The position numbers were made by a program, and so were the translations under genes. Below the pieces are notes generated by a model. The model searched no databases. It saw nothing but the letters and a program-made list of their open reading frames with translations, and was not told where the DNA came from. Below, piece after piece: positions 41,166 to 51,250 of a stretch of DNA of 64,000 nucleotides. Source of the stretch: Galeruca laticollis (Eukaryota > Arthropoda > Insecta > Coleoptera > Chrysomelidae); assembly GCA_963921935.1 (NCBI GenBank), contig OY998176.1:143512305-143576304 (forward strand). Reading direction: 5' to 3'. Within the stretch, counting starts at the first letter, position 1, and each line of letters starts with the position of its first letter.

Positions 41166-42345
41166 TTTTTTGCATTATATAAGTTATTTATTAGACTGTT
41201 TACATCACAATGTTTTTTATTTAACACCAGGGTGCTCTACTTTCGACAGAAGTGCTGCTTCTATAGTTCGGTCTCGATCCGAATCAGCTGATTTCTTTCT
41301 CAGCGGGTAAGGTGTTGCCAAATATCATATTTATTAAGTTTTTGTATTGAAAATGGCTGTGAATTATTGAAACACTGTCAATAATTGGTGCATTTACCTT
41401 ACTCCAGAATATCTTTTGTAAGGCACTAGACGAAAAAAAAAATTCTTTTATAATTTGTAAATAAACTAACTACTAAGGGTCATAAAACCAAACTAAACAT
41501 TGTACCTGTAATGTTTTACCCTAAAGAAATGGTGTAAGTGGGAATAACTTCGATTTCTTCAAGGTCGTCTTTCAAAAGTGGTAGTTTGTGTGTTGATCTA
41601 TAAATAGATCTCTGGAGGCAAATGGGTTAAAGATGCCTTTGATTAAAATTTGTACAATGTGATATTTTTAATTATTACTTCAAATTTGGGTTAAGTAAGC
41701 AATAGTCGATTGTTTTTAATAATCGTTAATCTTATTAAAATCTCAGTCTTAATAATGAACACAAGTAAATAAAATATCTTTCATGAAAAATAAAATGATA
41801 AACACATTCTGAAATAAGAGAAAAACAAACAGATAATTCCATAAATATATACTAAAAGTTAATTGTTGACCAACAGAAACATAAAGGTTATCACATTCTG
41901 AAAAAAACCAAACTAAGCACTCATTTTTAACCCTTTCACTATGGGTAAAAGTAAATGTGATTGCAACACCAAACGCAAAAAAAATGAGAAAAATATCAAT
42001 TTTAATATAATTGCTATTTTTACTTATAAATATGTAAAATGAAGAACAATAAGATATTTGTTTTACAAAAATTTTAATTTTTTCCCTAAAGGGCAAAATA
42101 TAGGGTTCAAGTTTTGTGAGGAATGCAATGAAAAAAATGAATTTTTGAAGGCTTCTATGTTATTGACATCTTAAATGAATTTGCTGAAATATTTTCTTGA
42201 ACACCTATTTCAACAGTTTTCAAAATTTGACCACTTGACCGATTTTAGTAAAATGTAAATAAAACAGTGGTTTTAAAAATGAACCTTTCGGAGAGTATTC
42301 TAAAGAAAAAGAACTATTTTAAGTCTAGTTTAAGTCCTTCCTTGA

Positions 42346-42563
42346 ATGGGTCAATTGGTGTTTGAAATTTTGTTTATTGTAGTATTGGGTATATCAAAAT
42401 TTCCATCTAAATTGTACATTGATAAACAATTAGTAAAAAGAATTCAAATGTTTTTTCTGGTATTCCAGGTGTTTTCTGGTATTCATGGCCTTTCCATGAA
42501 GTTTGTTGTAGCTAAACGGTCAATGTGTTTTCCGCTTGTTATACCATGTCTCTCTAAAAGTTG
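42346..42563 (-). pseudogene. piggyBac transposase D, C-terminal fragment
   Basis: Directly left of the inserted TIR element the minus strand reads QLLERHGITSGKHIDRLATT and NFMERP, the segment after the catalytic core in piggyBac proteins. It joins in frame to the part right of the insert. The cysteine-rich tail is no longer recognisable. Confidence 0.55.
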
Positions 42564-43012
42564 TACAATTGGACCGAGTTATGCATCACTTGACTAAGCG
42601 ACAGGCCATCGTTTTTCGGGATTTTTATGCCATCTAGTAGTAAAATATGTAACTTACCTTAGAAAAAATGCAGAACACGGAGAGACATAAACAAAATTTT
42701 TTTTTAAGATAAAGCTAAGCGCCAATCTAGTTATAGAATAAAATCCGATTTGCATCATGTGTCTAAGAGCCAACTAATGCAGCATTAGTTTAAATCAGTT
42801 GACCAACCGACTTTGCGAGTTTGCATTACTTGACCAACCGACGGTCCAAGCGGCGTTTGGCTAGTTGATGCGTTTTTATATTATATTTAGTGAAGTATGT
42901 GTTTTGTGCGTTCAGTCTTGTTCGGTACTCGGTAGTATTACAAGTTGTTATTGAAAGATATTAATTTAATTATTTGTTTCCTACATATTTTAAACGATTT
43001 TATGTTGGAAAA

Positions 43013-45441
43013 ATGTTGAGAAGAACAGCTTTAATCATAAGTGCGCAGGAATTAATAAATATAGGGGTACGTTCTTAATTATTATGCTAATATTTATTTT
43101 TTGATGTTGACATAACCTTAAATTTTTGTCGTAGGAGAATAATGAGGAAAATTTTCCACCAAATAATTCTGCAGTAGAAAAAATAAAAAATGAAGGTACA
43201 ACTTCGGAGCAGCATAGTTTTCCGGAAGTGAGTATATTACTTTATTAATGTTTTTGTATTGATACCTAGAGTTGATTAATAAGGTTGGATATATTATGGT
43301 ACCATATATCTTTTTTATTATAGGAACAAACAGATCATTATGGTAGCGACTCACCTACATATACAAACCTTTTGCCAGTAAAAACTACTATTAATAATGA
43401 TAAAGACGATAGTGAAAATATAAAAACTAATGTTCTAAATGATATAGAATTACAGAATAAAGAAAACGATGACCCAAGTGAGAATATACCAAAAAATAAT
43501 GTTCTAAATTACTTAGAAATACAGAATGAACAAAACGATAATGACCCCAATGAAAATATACAAAATAATGTTCTAAACGACATAGAAGTTCAGAATGATC
43601 AAAACGATAATGACCCAAATGAAAAACATGCTACTCTAGGTCGACCCAGAAAAGGAAGAAAAAGGAAATATCCGTCACAGAATCGCGCTGAGAGAACCAT
43701 TAACTGCATTCAAAATAAAGGCTACATTACCCAAAGAGGATCTGTAAAAATGCCAAAAGAATTCAGACAATATCTAAGTCGCTGTGATTGCTTAAATAAA
43801 GTTGGGATAGAAAGGGCACAAGAACAATACAAGAAATTTTATAGTGTAACATCCCACGATGCTCAAAGAGCACTTATTTGTGCAATGGTAAACTACTTCC
43901 CGATCAAGAGAAAAAGAAATAAAAACTCACAAAAAAGAAACAGGTCAAGGCGGTTCACTATAAACGATGTTACCATATGCAAACCATTTTTTCTGCAGAC
44001 GTTAAGAATCTCGAGTGGTAAAGTAGATCTGGCTATTAAGAGCATGAAAAGAACAGAAGATTTAAGGGGCATAGGCGGTGGAAAAAATAAAATTTCCGAA
44101 CAGAAGCATGAAGAAGTAACCACACATATTCAATCTTTTCCAAAATATAAGTCCCATTACGCCAGAGAAACAACAAATGCTATGTTTTTGCGTTCAGATA
44201 CTACACTACCGATAATGTACGACTTATATAAACAAGAAGTAATGTCTCCTGTATCATTCTCGAAGTACAAGCATATTTTTTTGACCTGCTTTAATTTAAA
44301 AAGAAAACCTTTAAAAAAGGATACGTGCAATACTTGCGACAGACTTAACATTTTAGAAAAGAGTGGTACTCAGCAGCAGCAAGATATGTACCAAAAGCAA
44401 AAAGAGTCTCATTTAAAATCGGCTGAAGAATCAAGGATGTTATTAAAAAGCGATAGAATGATGGCTAAAGACGATAATAATTTAGAAGTTTTATGTTTTG
44501 ATCTGTAAAAAACGCTACCTTTGCCCCGAATTCCTACAAACGTAGTTTTTTATAAACTCCAACTTTGGTTATATAATATGGGTATACATACTTCCAAAAA
44601 TAACAAAGGTCATTGTTATGTTTGGTTGGAGGGAGATGCAGGCAGTGGTGCACAAGAAGTTGGATCTGGTTTGTTCAGACACATTATGAATGACCCAGAT
44701 ATGCAGGACTGTAAGTCTTTGATTCTTTGGTCGGACAGTTGTGGAGGACAAAACAGAAACATAAAAATTGTCCTCATGTTAAAAGCAATTCTTGATGTCC
44801 ATCCATCCTTGACCAAAATAACATTACGATTTTTGACATCTGGTCATAGTTTCCTCCCAAATGACACAGATTTTGGAGACATTGAGTGTGCATTAAAATT
44901 GCAACAGAGACTCTATTCTCCTAATGATTACATAAATATCATGAGGGGGTGCAGACGCAAGAAACCTCTTATTGTATCTAGGATGGAACGAGAACACTTC
45001 TACGGTACTGGGCGTTTAGAAAAAGCTATTGTTAATAGAAAATCAGATATTAGGAACAATAAAATAAACTGGTTCAAATTTCAAGAAATAGAAATGCAGA
45101 AGGAAAAACCATTCAGTATTTTTGTAAAAAGTAATGATTTTCAAAGCGAGGCACAGGAAATCAATATAGAAAGGAAAAGGGGCAGACCATCAGAGACAAG
45201 AAAAAATTTTAATGAATACTTAGACCAACTTTGGCCAAATGGTAAAGCAATATCCACAAAAAAACTTGATGACCTAAAATTCCTTTTACCATTTATACCA
45301 AAAGACGATCAAAAATTCTATAAAAAATTAATAGGAGATCCTAATCTAGAAGAAGACATAGATGGATTTAATATTGAGACACTAGATTTTGAAGTAGAAG
45401 AAGAACAAGTAGAAGAAGGACAAGATGAAATAGAGTTATAA
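43013..45441 (+). pseudogene. Putative transposase with SDSCGGQNRN motif, three exons, one stop
   Basis: The exons 43013-43066, 43135-43227 and 43324-45441 join in phase 0 (GGG|GTAC donor, GTAG acceptor, GAA|GTGAGT donor, ATAG acceptor), giving about 754 residues. The only defect is a TAA at 44506-44508, within CFDL-stop-KTLPLPRIP. The N-terminus has three 24-residue acidic repeats (NVLNDIELQN, DDPSENI types). A basic GRPRKGRKRKYP segment, KKDTCNTCDRLN (zinc-like cysteine pair), CFDL, LWSDSCGGQNRNIK, LRFLTSGHSFLPNDTDFGDI and an acidic tail follow. I recognise this as a protein type common in insect and cnidarian genomes under uncharacterised names. Its position between TIRs argues for a transposase. 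Asp in CFDL, Asp in WSDSC and a later Glu could form a DDE triad, but this is inference. A link to the Sola group is possible and not shown. Confidence 0.7.
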
Positions 45442-45710
45442 AAAGTATTAAAAAATAATGTTTTTCGTTGAATAATGTTTCTTTTATTTAAATAAGGTTT
45501 TCTAACTACTTTAAAAATAAAAAAAAATTATTTAAAAATGTGTTCTGGTATGCCCTATCTGTCTTAAATATGTATACTACTATAAAACCTAGTACCTATC
45601 AGCTAATACAAAAAATTTTAATCAAAAGCATAATAAAAATTAAATAATTCTTTGCAGTAAGAACTTACAACAGTTTGTTGTATAAAAGGAAAATGATATT
45701 AATAATAATA

Positions 45711-45824
45711 GTATATTACGTAACGTGTGTTGTAAGAAGCATTTTACGCACGAAGCCGCGTAGCGGCGAGTGCGTAATTCCGTGGATGCGTAAAATGCGT
45801 TACAACACGAGTTACGTACTATAC
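45711..45824. repeat. Hairpin (fold-back) repeat inside the TIR element
   Basis: The left arm (acgtaac..tgttgtaa..gcattttacgca) pairs with the right arm (tgcgtaaaatgcgttacaaca..gttacgt). The tip contains CCGCgtaGCGG. It lies just downstream of the transposase gene and resembles the hairpin at 28022-28150 in size and GC-rich tip. Confidence 0.7.
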
Positions 45825-45892
45825 TTTACCTACGACCCACTTGTACTTGTGTTTATAATCTTATTAAGGTATTTAAAGTACAAGTAAAAACG

Positions 45893-46005
45893 TACATCCT
45901 CGATTCCCAGCCAAGTTTTATAAAAGTCGCTCCTCGATGCCCAGACAACCATCTTAGGAGTTCACCTTCGATGCCCAGCCAAGTTTCGTAAAAGTCCGTC
46001 CTAAG
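45893..46005. repeat. Imperfect direct repeats
   Basis: The motif (c/t)ctcgatgcccagccaagttt with a following taaaagtc occurs three times in about 110 bp (near 45898, 45931 with changes, and 45967). There is no coding sense. Confidence 0.6.
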
Positions 46006-46073
46006 TAGTATTTATTTTTATTAAAAATATATGTAGAGTTACCAGAATTGCATAAAATAGCGTATACACCTCT

Positions 46074-46160
46074 CGACTAAAGTGACATTAATCCCTTAGG
46101 TGGATTACTTCCCTCAGGTATCAAACACCACCCGCGGGATTAAATGGGCCACTTTAGTCG
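46074..46160. repeat. Fold-back repeat with CGACTAAAGTG arms
   Basis: CGACTAAAGTG at 46074-46084 pairs exactly with CACTTTAGTCG at 46150-46160. Inside it, TTAATCCC pairs with GGGATTAA and GGTGG with CCACC. The string attaatccct(t/c)ag also occurs in the hairpin at 62108-62200, so the two may be one family of small fold-back elements. Confidence 0.7.
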
Positions 46161-46531
46161 CTTGGTATATAATATTCTATTGTTTACTAATATGAGATAC
46201 ATTCAGACGGCTAAAAGATGCGGATTGCATGAAACGAAATTTATCATATAATTCCAAATAACTCTTAGTATTAAATGCAATCTCATATCTGATAAATGTT
46301 ATCTACCATTTATATATAGAATAAAATTCAACGTCAAATATCTAAGTAATACATTCTGAGTAAAATGGCTACGTCTACTGACAGTTGCTAAGTGGTTGCT
46401 ATGGAAGCCGTGCGATTTACTTTACAGACGTGCGTTTTGTTTTACCGTGCGTAATAGACGTCTTACATTGATTGCCGACTGTGTGTTTTTGACTACTTAC
46501 AGGGGTGGTCGTAGGTAAATTATTTTAAGTC

Positions 46532-46651
46532 AAATGCCTTGCAGTGGTTTTGCATAATATGACCAACAGTCAAAAGTGGTACATAGTCAAGTAAAATGCC
46601 TTGCAGTGGTTTTGCATAATATGACCAACAGTCAAAAGTGGTACATAGTCA
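46532..46651. repeat. 62-bp tandem duplication
   Basis: The segment aaatgccttgcagtggtttt ... acatagtca occurs twice (46532-46589 and 46594-46651), identical over 58 bp with a 4-bp spacer. The identity suggests a recent duplication. Confidence 0.85.
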
Positions 46652-46915
46652 TATTATGCAAAACCTAAAAATACCTATAACCATAAAAAGCATCAACTGG
46701 AAAAGCGGCTTTTTGCTTATAACAGCTGTCACTTGTGTTTTATAATAAAAATATGCAGGAACCAAATAATTTCCAACTGTTTGAGCCAGTACACAAAAAA
46801 TCAGCTTAATCTGACATGTTTTCCATTTTTGAGAACGTGAAAAAGTAAAACGCGTTTTTTTCAAAATCGTTAAATTGTCGCTTAGTCAAGTGATGTGTAA
46901 CGCGGTCCAATTGTA

Positions 46916-49015
46916 TTTCTTATAAAATATTTCAGTGGCAAGGAATTATTTCCTGTTTTAACTGAATTCAAAATCCATAAATCTAATAAATGGACAAATT
47001 TTTTTTTTGTCATTTTAGAGTTTTACGAAGACTTTCAACAAAACATAAGTGCATATCAGCTTTATCAACTAGCCTCCTATTTTTTGTGTAATGAAGTATA
47101 TAGTCAGGTTTCATAATTCTTTCATTTGTCCGATAATTTATTTTCCTACTATCTGCCATTCTTCCTCTATGAAATGTAGTGATAGAATGGACATATCTTT
47201 TATCCTTCCATTTCAGAGCTAAAATTTTCCTACACTTCTTCAATTGTATTTCACTGCACCTGGTAAATGTTGGAAAATGTCTTTTTGACAGTATCACATA
47301 ATCCTATACCATTTTGGATCAAATAGGCCACTAGCTTTGGACTAGTGTACCAATTATCAGTATACAAAAGATTATTTTTTTCTGATAAGTGTTCATCAGT
47401 TTTTTTATAGCAGCCACCGAAACACAAATTAGATCGCGTCTTGTGGTATATTTCGTGCAGAACCAGTATAAACTAAAACATTCATAATAATACCCGTTTC
47501 ATAGTCACACAACAAAAATAATTTCAGACCAAATCTATAATGCTTTGATGGGATATATTTCTTGAATCGAAGCCTTCCTTTGTACATAATAAGTGATTCG
47601 TTGATGCATAATTTTTGAAATGATGCAAAAAATTTGGAAAATATGTCAATTATGTTTTCGAAAACATTTCAAATTATCCTCAATCTGTCATTTTCTAGAG
47701 GGTTGACATTATCTGCTAAATGTGTGTATCACAAAATTAGTATGTAAATCTATCTCCAGACATGTACTTAGTAAAAAAAATATGTTCTAATCTTAGAGTA
47801 ATAATATAAAATAGAGAGAGGGCTATTCATTCATAAACACGTTTATTTTTGCGCCCAACAATTCTAAACGCCAGTGGTGAAATAATGAATGAATTACTTG
47901 GCCTTGGTAATTTCGGCTGTTTTTCTGACAAACTTGTCATTGACGAACCATGATAATCCAAAAACATTAAATTAATTAACTTAAAAGTTCATTTTGTGGC
48001 TAGAAGTCTTTGAAAAACTCATCAAAACGAAAGAAGTAATGTTTACTTTCTAGTCGTAATGACGCTCGTATAAACAAACCACGTTTGACATTATTTACTA
48101 CAATACTATGGTATGGCATATTCAAATTGATCGTCGAGCAAACTCTGATAATATTTATATTTGCATCTCTCTTTATATGGTAATTAAACAAGGACAAAAC
48201 TACTAAATAGATTACCCTTGACACATGAAACAGGTACTGAAATTTTGAGCAATGTTGCCACTTTTAGTTATAACCATAAAGGTATCTAAGGTTATAACAA
48301 ATACTTGTTTAAAATTTATATAAGATTATGCTTTTATTACATAAAATTCACATATTAATAATTGATTTAAAAAGTAGCGACTCAACTGCATAAATTAGTA
48401 TGACTTTTTTTATTTGCATAACTTTTTAACAAATTTTCAATTAAACTTCTAATTTTATTTTTCCTGCAACTAAAGAGACTTGTAAATATAGCAAAGCAGT
48501 AGAAGTGTTCGCAAGTGAGCTTAGAATGTGACTCGAGGTTTGGGGCAAGAAAAAATCAAAACAAACATATCTATTTTATTTGTTAATCTGAGGTTCTAAT
48601 ATCGGATTTTTTGACCTGTAGTCTGATTTGGCAGATTTCTTAATTTGGGGCATTAGTAAAATCAGAGCCACAAACGAGTAAATTTCATCCACAGTGGTAT
48701 TCACCCACCGTTTTGTTCTTGATCTTATTCCATATTATGGTCTCTTGTACAATATTCATAATATCTGTTGGTTTCATTCACTATCACATTCACTAGGTTT
48801 ATAGCAAAAATTTTTGTATAATATTCACATTCTTCGGCATCATGGAAAAATCAGTTACACCCGAATTTGTATCATTCCTTTCCAATTGAAATGTGTCACA
48901 GTCCTCCCATCAAAACTTTATATCATCCAATCTATCGCTGTTACTAGATTCACTACCTGAGATATTGTCATCTTCGCTAGTACTTCCTGGGTCTCTATTA
49001 GAAATAGTTTCTTCA
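46916..49015 (-). pseudogene. piggyBac transposase D, N-terminal and central remnants
   Basis: The minus strand from 49015 reads ETISNRDPGSTSEDDNISG and SESSNSDRLDD, a typical acidic piggyBac N-terminus. Decayed central pieces follow at about 48660-47300, where no long frame survives. At 47297-47010 the frame is open with CRKILALKWKDKRYVHSI, TFHRGRMADSRKINYRTN and LVDKADMHLCFVESLRKTLK, which is the region around the third catalytic Asp (VDK.DM). The text then runs to HLLDLWILNSV at about 46960 before the insertion. The family matches the PGBD4-like group. Confidence 0.65.
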
Positions 49016-49059
49016 TCATGTCACTAGTAGAGAGATTTTCATTTAAGACTAGATAGAAA

Positions 49060-49795
49060 AGATAGTGCGGAACCACTACAAAATTTAAAATTCATTCAAG
49101 AAAAGAAATGAATCGGTAAATATTTCATTGAAATTAGCCAAGACACTATTCCGAATCCAAGACAAAGTTAAGTGGCAGAATCATACATGTTTGCAATTGC
49201 GAATTCCCACGAGTGCCGGATACGATTTTTTCTACAGCGACAAATAAATTAGAAATTTGAACATTTAAATTTTTTTTCTACAACTGCGCAAATTTAAAGA
49301 ATACAAGTGAATAGTTATATAGAATATAGGCATTGAGGATCACACAAATTGAAAAATGTTGATTCTCCATATAAATGTATATGGTATGGGGAAGTGCCAT
49401 CTAGTAACTATTTAGTAAACTGCTGAGCATGTGCTATTTCGTATACCTGAGCGTATCGGAATGAGTCAATTCTATAATCGCTGTATCTGTTTCGATATCG
49501 AAGGTACTCTGAGGATTTTGGAATTAGGTGCTGTCGTAATGTTTATTTGTTGGGAAACTTTGGATATACAAAAATATGTTATAAAAAAATACAACACTAG
49601 TTCTGATACCATATTGCATTTGACTCCCAAACATGAAGAATGTAAATATCATTTTACTGATTAAGCAACAGGTGTAGAATTGGGATTGTTCAAATGTTAG
49701 TCTCTTTTGGAATGGTTGGCAAATAACTACATAAACGATGGTGCCACTCTAAAAATTATTACAGGTTTCGAGGATTTGGTGGTATCGAATGTTAT
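49060..49795 (+). pseudogene. eRF1 (ETF1) processed pseudogene fragment
   Basis: Without introns the plus strand reads LKFIQEKK*IGKYFIEISQDT at about 49083-49147, then after a gap CFDIEGTLRILELGAV, FICWETLDIQKYVIKKY, ILHLTPKHEECKYHFTD, ATGVELGLFKC, LEWLANNYINDGATLKIIT and FRGFGGI up to about 49790. This is the C-terminal part of eukaryotic peptide chain release factor 1, with stops, substitutions and a deletion between KIIT and FRGFGGI. About 310 bp between 49150 and 49455 do not belong to it. They are bounded by ATTCCGA and TCGGAAT and look like a small inserted element. It is a dead retrocopy in METAP2 intron 2. Confidence 0.8.
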
Positions 49796-49796
49796 T

Positions 49797-50770
49797 ATTT
49801 TTACTTTTCCGCCCAACCTATCTAATATGCGAGAAAAGTATTGGTTTACCCCAAAAAAAGTTGGAATTTTAAAATATTTTTTTGAGTTATTTTTACGTTT
49901 TCCATCAACAACAACATGAAAAAACGGTTTTTAGAAAAAAATCCTGTGTGTATGTCGTTGTCGTCTGCCATTTTTCGTTACATGTTGTTAGCTCGATACA
50001 GCCTCCGGAGTGCAACAAGTCACCAATTTTATGATTGTATATTGTTAAGGTCATGTCACAGATGAACCCTATTGATTTGCAGCTCACCAGAGCCCGTACA
50101 ACGGGTGCCATGAAACTTGAAGTACGACATTTTTGTCATTTTTTGAGAAATTTCAGTTTGTTAGCAGGAGGATACAGCCTCCGGAGTTCAACAAGTCAAC
50201 AATTATATGATTGAATATTATTCAGGACATCTCACAGATGAACCCTATTGGTTTTCAGCTCACCAAAGCCAGTGCTACAGGTGCTATAGTACGATATTTT
50301 TGTCAGTTTTGGAGAAATTTCAGTTTATTAGCAAGATACAGCCTCCGGAGTATATACAAGTGACAAATTTTATGATTGTTTACTATTTAGAGCGTCTCAA
50401 AGATGAACCCTATTGATATTCAGTTCACTAAAGCCAGTACAACAGGTGCTATAGTACTTTAAGTACGATATTTTTGTCATTTTTAGAGAAATTTCATTTT
50501 ATTAACACGCTACAGCCTCCAGAGTGTATACAAGTGACCAATTTTATGATTGGATATTGTTCAAGGTGTCTCACAGATGTACCCTATTGATTTTCAGCTG
50601 ACTGGAGCGAGTACAGCGGGTCCTATAAATCCAGAAATACTACATTTTTGGTTATTTTTGGAGAAATTTCGGTTTGTTACCACGATACATCCCCCGAAGT
50701 GTATACACGTGACAATTTTATGATATAATATTGTTCAAGGCCACAGATGTGGAAAAGTTAGTTTTAATTT
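49797..50770. repeat. Tandem-unit repeat family, copy B
   Basis: It begins ttacttttccgcccaacctatctaat directly after the eRF1 pseudogene. The conserved landmark gatacagcctccggag recurs at about 49995, 50171, 50335 and 50509, with a diverged fifth at 50683, so units are about 164-176 bp. Each unit also has tcacagatgaaccctattga and agtacgacatttttgtca. It ends gtggaaaagttagttttaat. This is the longest copy in the window. There is no coding content. Confidence 0.85.
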
Positions 50771-50779
50771 TTAAAACCA

Positions 50780-51250
50780 TTTATTTTCAGTTGGTTTAAG
50801 AACATTTTAACGTTTTTGTTCTGTTTGTGTGCTCATGTTCAATGCAATTAAATAACAGATGAAATTGAGGTGGAGTGTTGAGATTACAAGAAAGAAAGAA
50901 AGACATTTCTAAAACTTTATCAGACTAGTAAAGGATACTAACCTATGTACAGACACACAACAGTTCAAAATATATGTAAAATTTGATTATTGGTAATATT
51001 ATTATTATTGTTTTTTATTTATTTAATTATTTAATTTCATTTTTCTATGGTATGTACACCCAAAAAATAGTAAAAACAAAACATATATGTGAGAACTCAC
51101 AAAGACGCCACTAAGGATATATACAAAATACAATCAAACAGATAAAATACTCAACACAATACTTACACTGGAAAAGACTTATTTCAAATAGATACATAAG
51201 AAATATAAACATTTTTTGGAACCACCATTTATATATGTAGATATATCAGA
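50780..51250. other. Intronic sequence without a recognisable gene
   Basis: This AT-rich sequence of METAP2 intron 2 lies between repeat copy B and the minus-strand LINE. I see no coding segment in it. Confidence 0.45.

Larger units (their letters stand above)
38064..41399 (-). mobile_element. pogo-like element B with TIRs and TA target duplication
   Basis: The TIRs are aggtaaaggcaccaataatt at the left and its near-exact reverse complement ending at 41399, with one mismatch in the first 24 bp. TA lies on each side (38062-38063 and 41400-41401). Subterminal copies of (C)AATAATTGACA or close variants occur at about 38134, 38170, 38190 and 38208 on the left and at about 40061, 40078, 40178 and 40200 further in. 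They probably bind transposase. The element is 3336 bp, encodes the transposase at 38314-40066 on the minus strand, and contains a THAP-like fragment on the plus strand between the transposase and the right TIR. Confidence 0.85.
35929..41626 (-). mobile_element. piggyBac element C with nested pogo-like element
   Basis: It is flanked by TTAA at 35925-35928 and 41627-41630. Both ends start CCCATT inside the TTAA (left CCCATTAACCCCC, right on the reverse strand CCCATTTGCCTCC), which gives short terminal inverted repeats. The subterminal motif gatctataaatagatc occurs near both ends (about 36061 and 41595). The minus-strand transposase lies at 36130-37723. The 3.3-kb pogo-like element 38064-41399 is inserted near the 5' side. 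Without it the element would be about 2.36 kb, a normal length for piggyBac. Confidence 0.8.
42566..46913 (+). mobile_element. TIR DNA transposon of uncertain superfamily
   Basis: The terminal inverted repeats are 38 bp, starting CAATTGGACCG and ending at the CTTGACTAAGCGACA block, with three mismatches between left (42566-42603) and right (46876-46913). TA on each side (42564-42565 and 46914-46915) is a probable target duplication. Further copies of the inner TIR motif (acttgaccaaccgac) lie at about 42802 and 42828. The element encodes one spliced protein (43013-45441, plus strand) with a single stop codon. The right third holds fold-back and direct repeats and no ORF. It sits inside the piggyBac D transposase gene. 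Confidence 0.75.
41931..49030 (-). mobile_element. piggyBac element D remnant, split by a TIR element
   Basis: The left end is TTAA (41927-41930) followed by CCCTTTCACTATGGG. The right end is not clear but lies near 49030. Coding remnants are on the minus strand: the acidic N-terminus near 48770-49010 and the C-terminal third at 47300-46960, interrupted by the element 42566-46913, and then the last piece at 42563-42346. Removing the insert plus one TA restores the reading EIQLLERHGITSGKH across the junction, which proves the nesting order. Confidence 0.65.

Noticed and set aside
41749..42096. Minus-strand 115-codon hydrophobic frame
   Set aside because: It has no known motif, straddles the boundary and TTAA end of a piggyBac remnant, and its composition fits AT-rich noise.
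49431..49664. 77-codon plus-strand frame as a real small gene
   Set aside because: It is a piece of eRF1 with stops directly after it, so a pseudogene.
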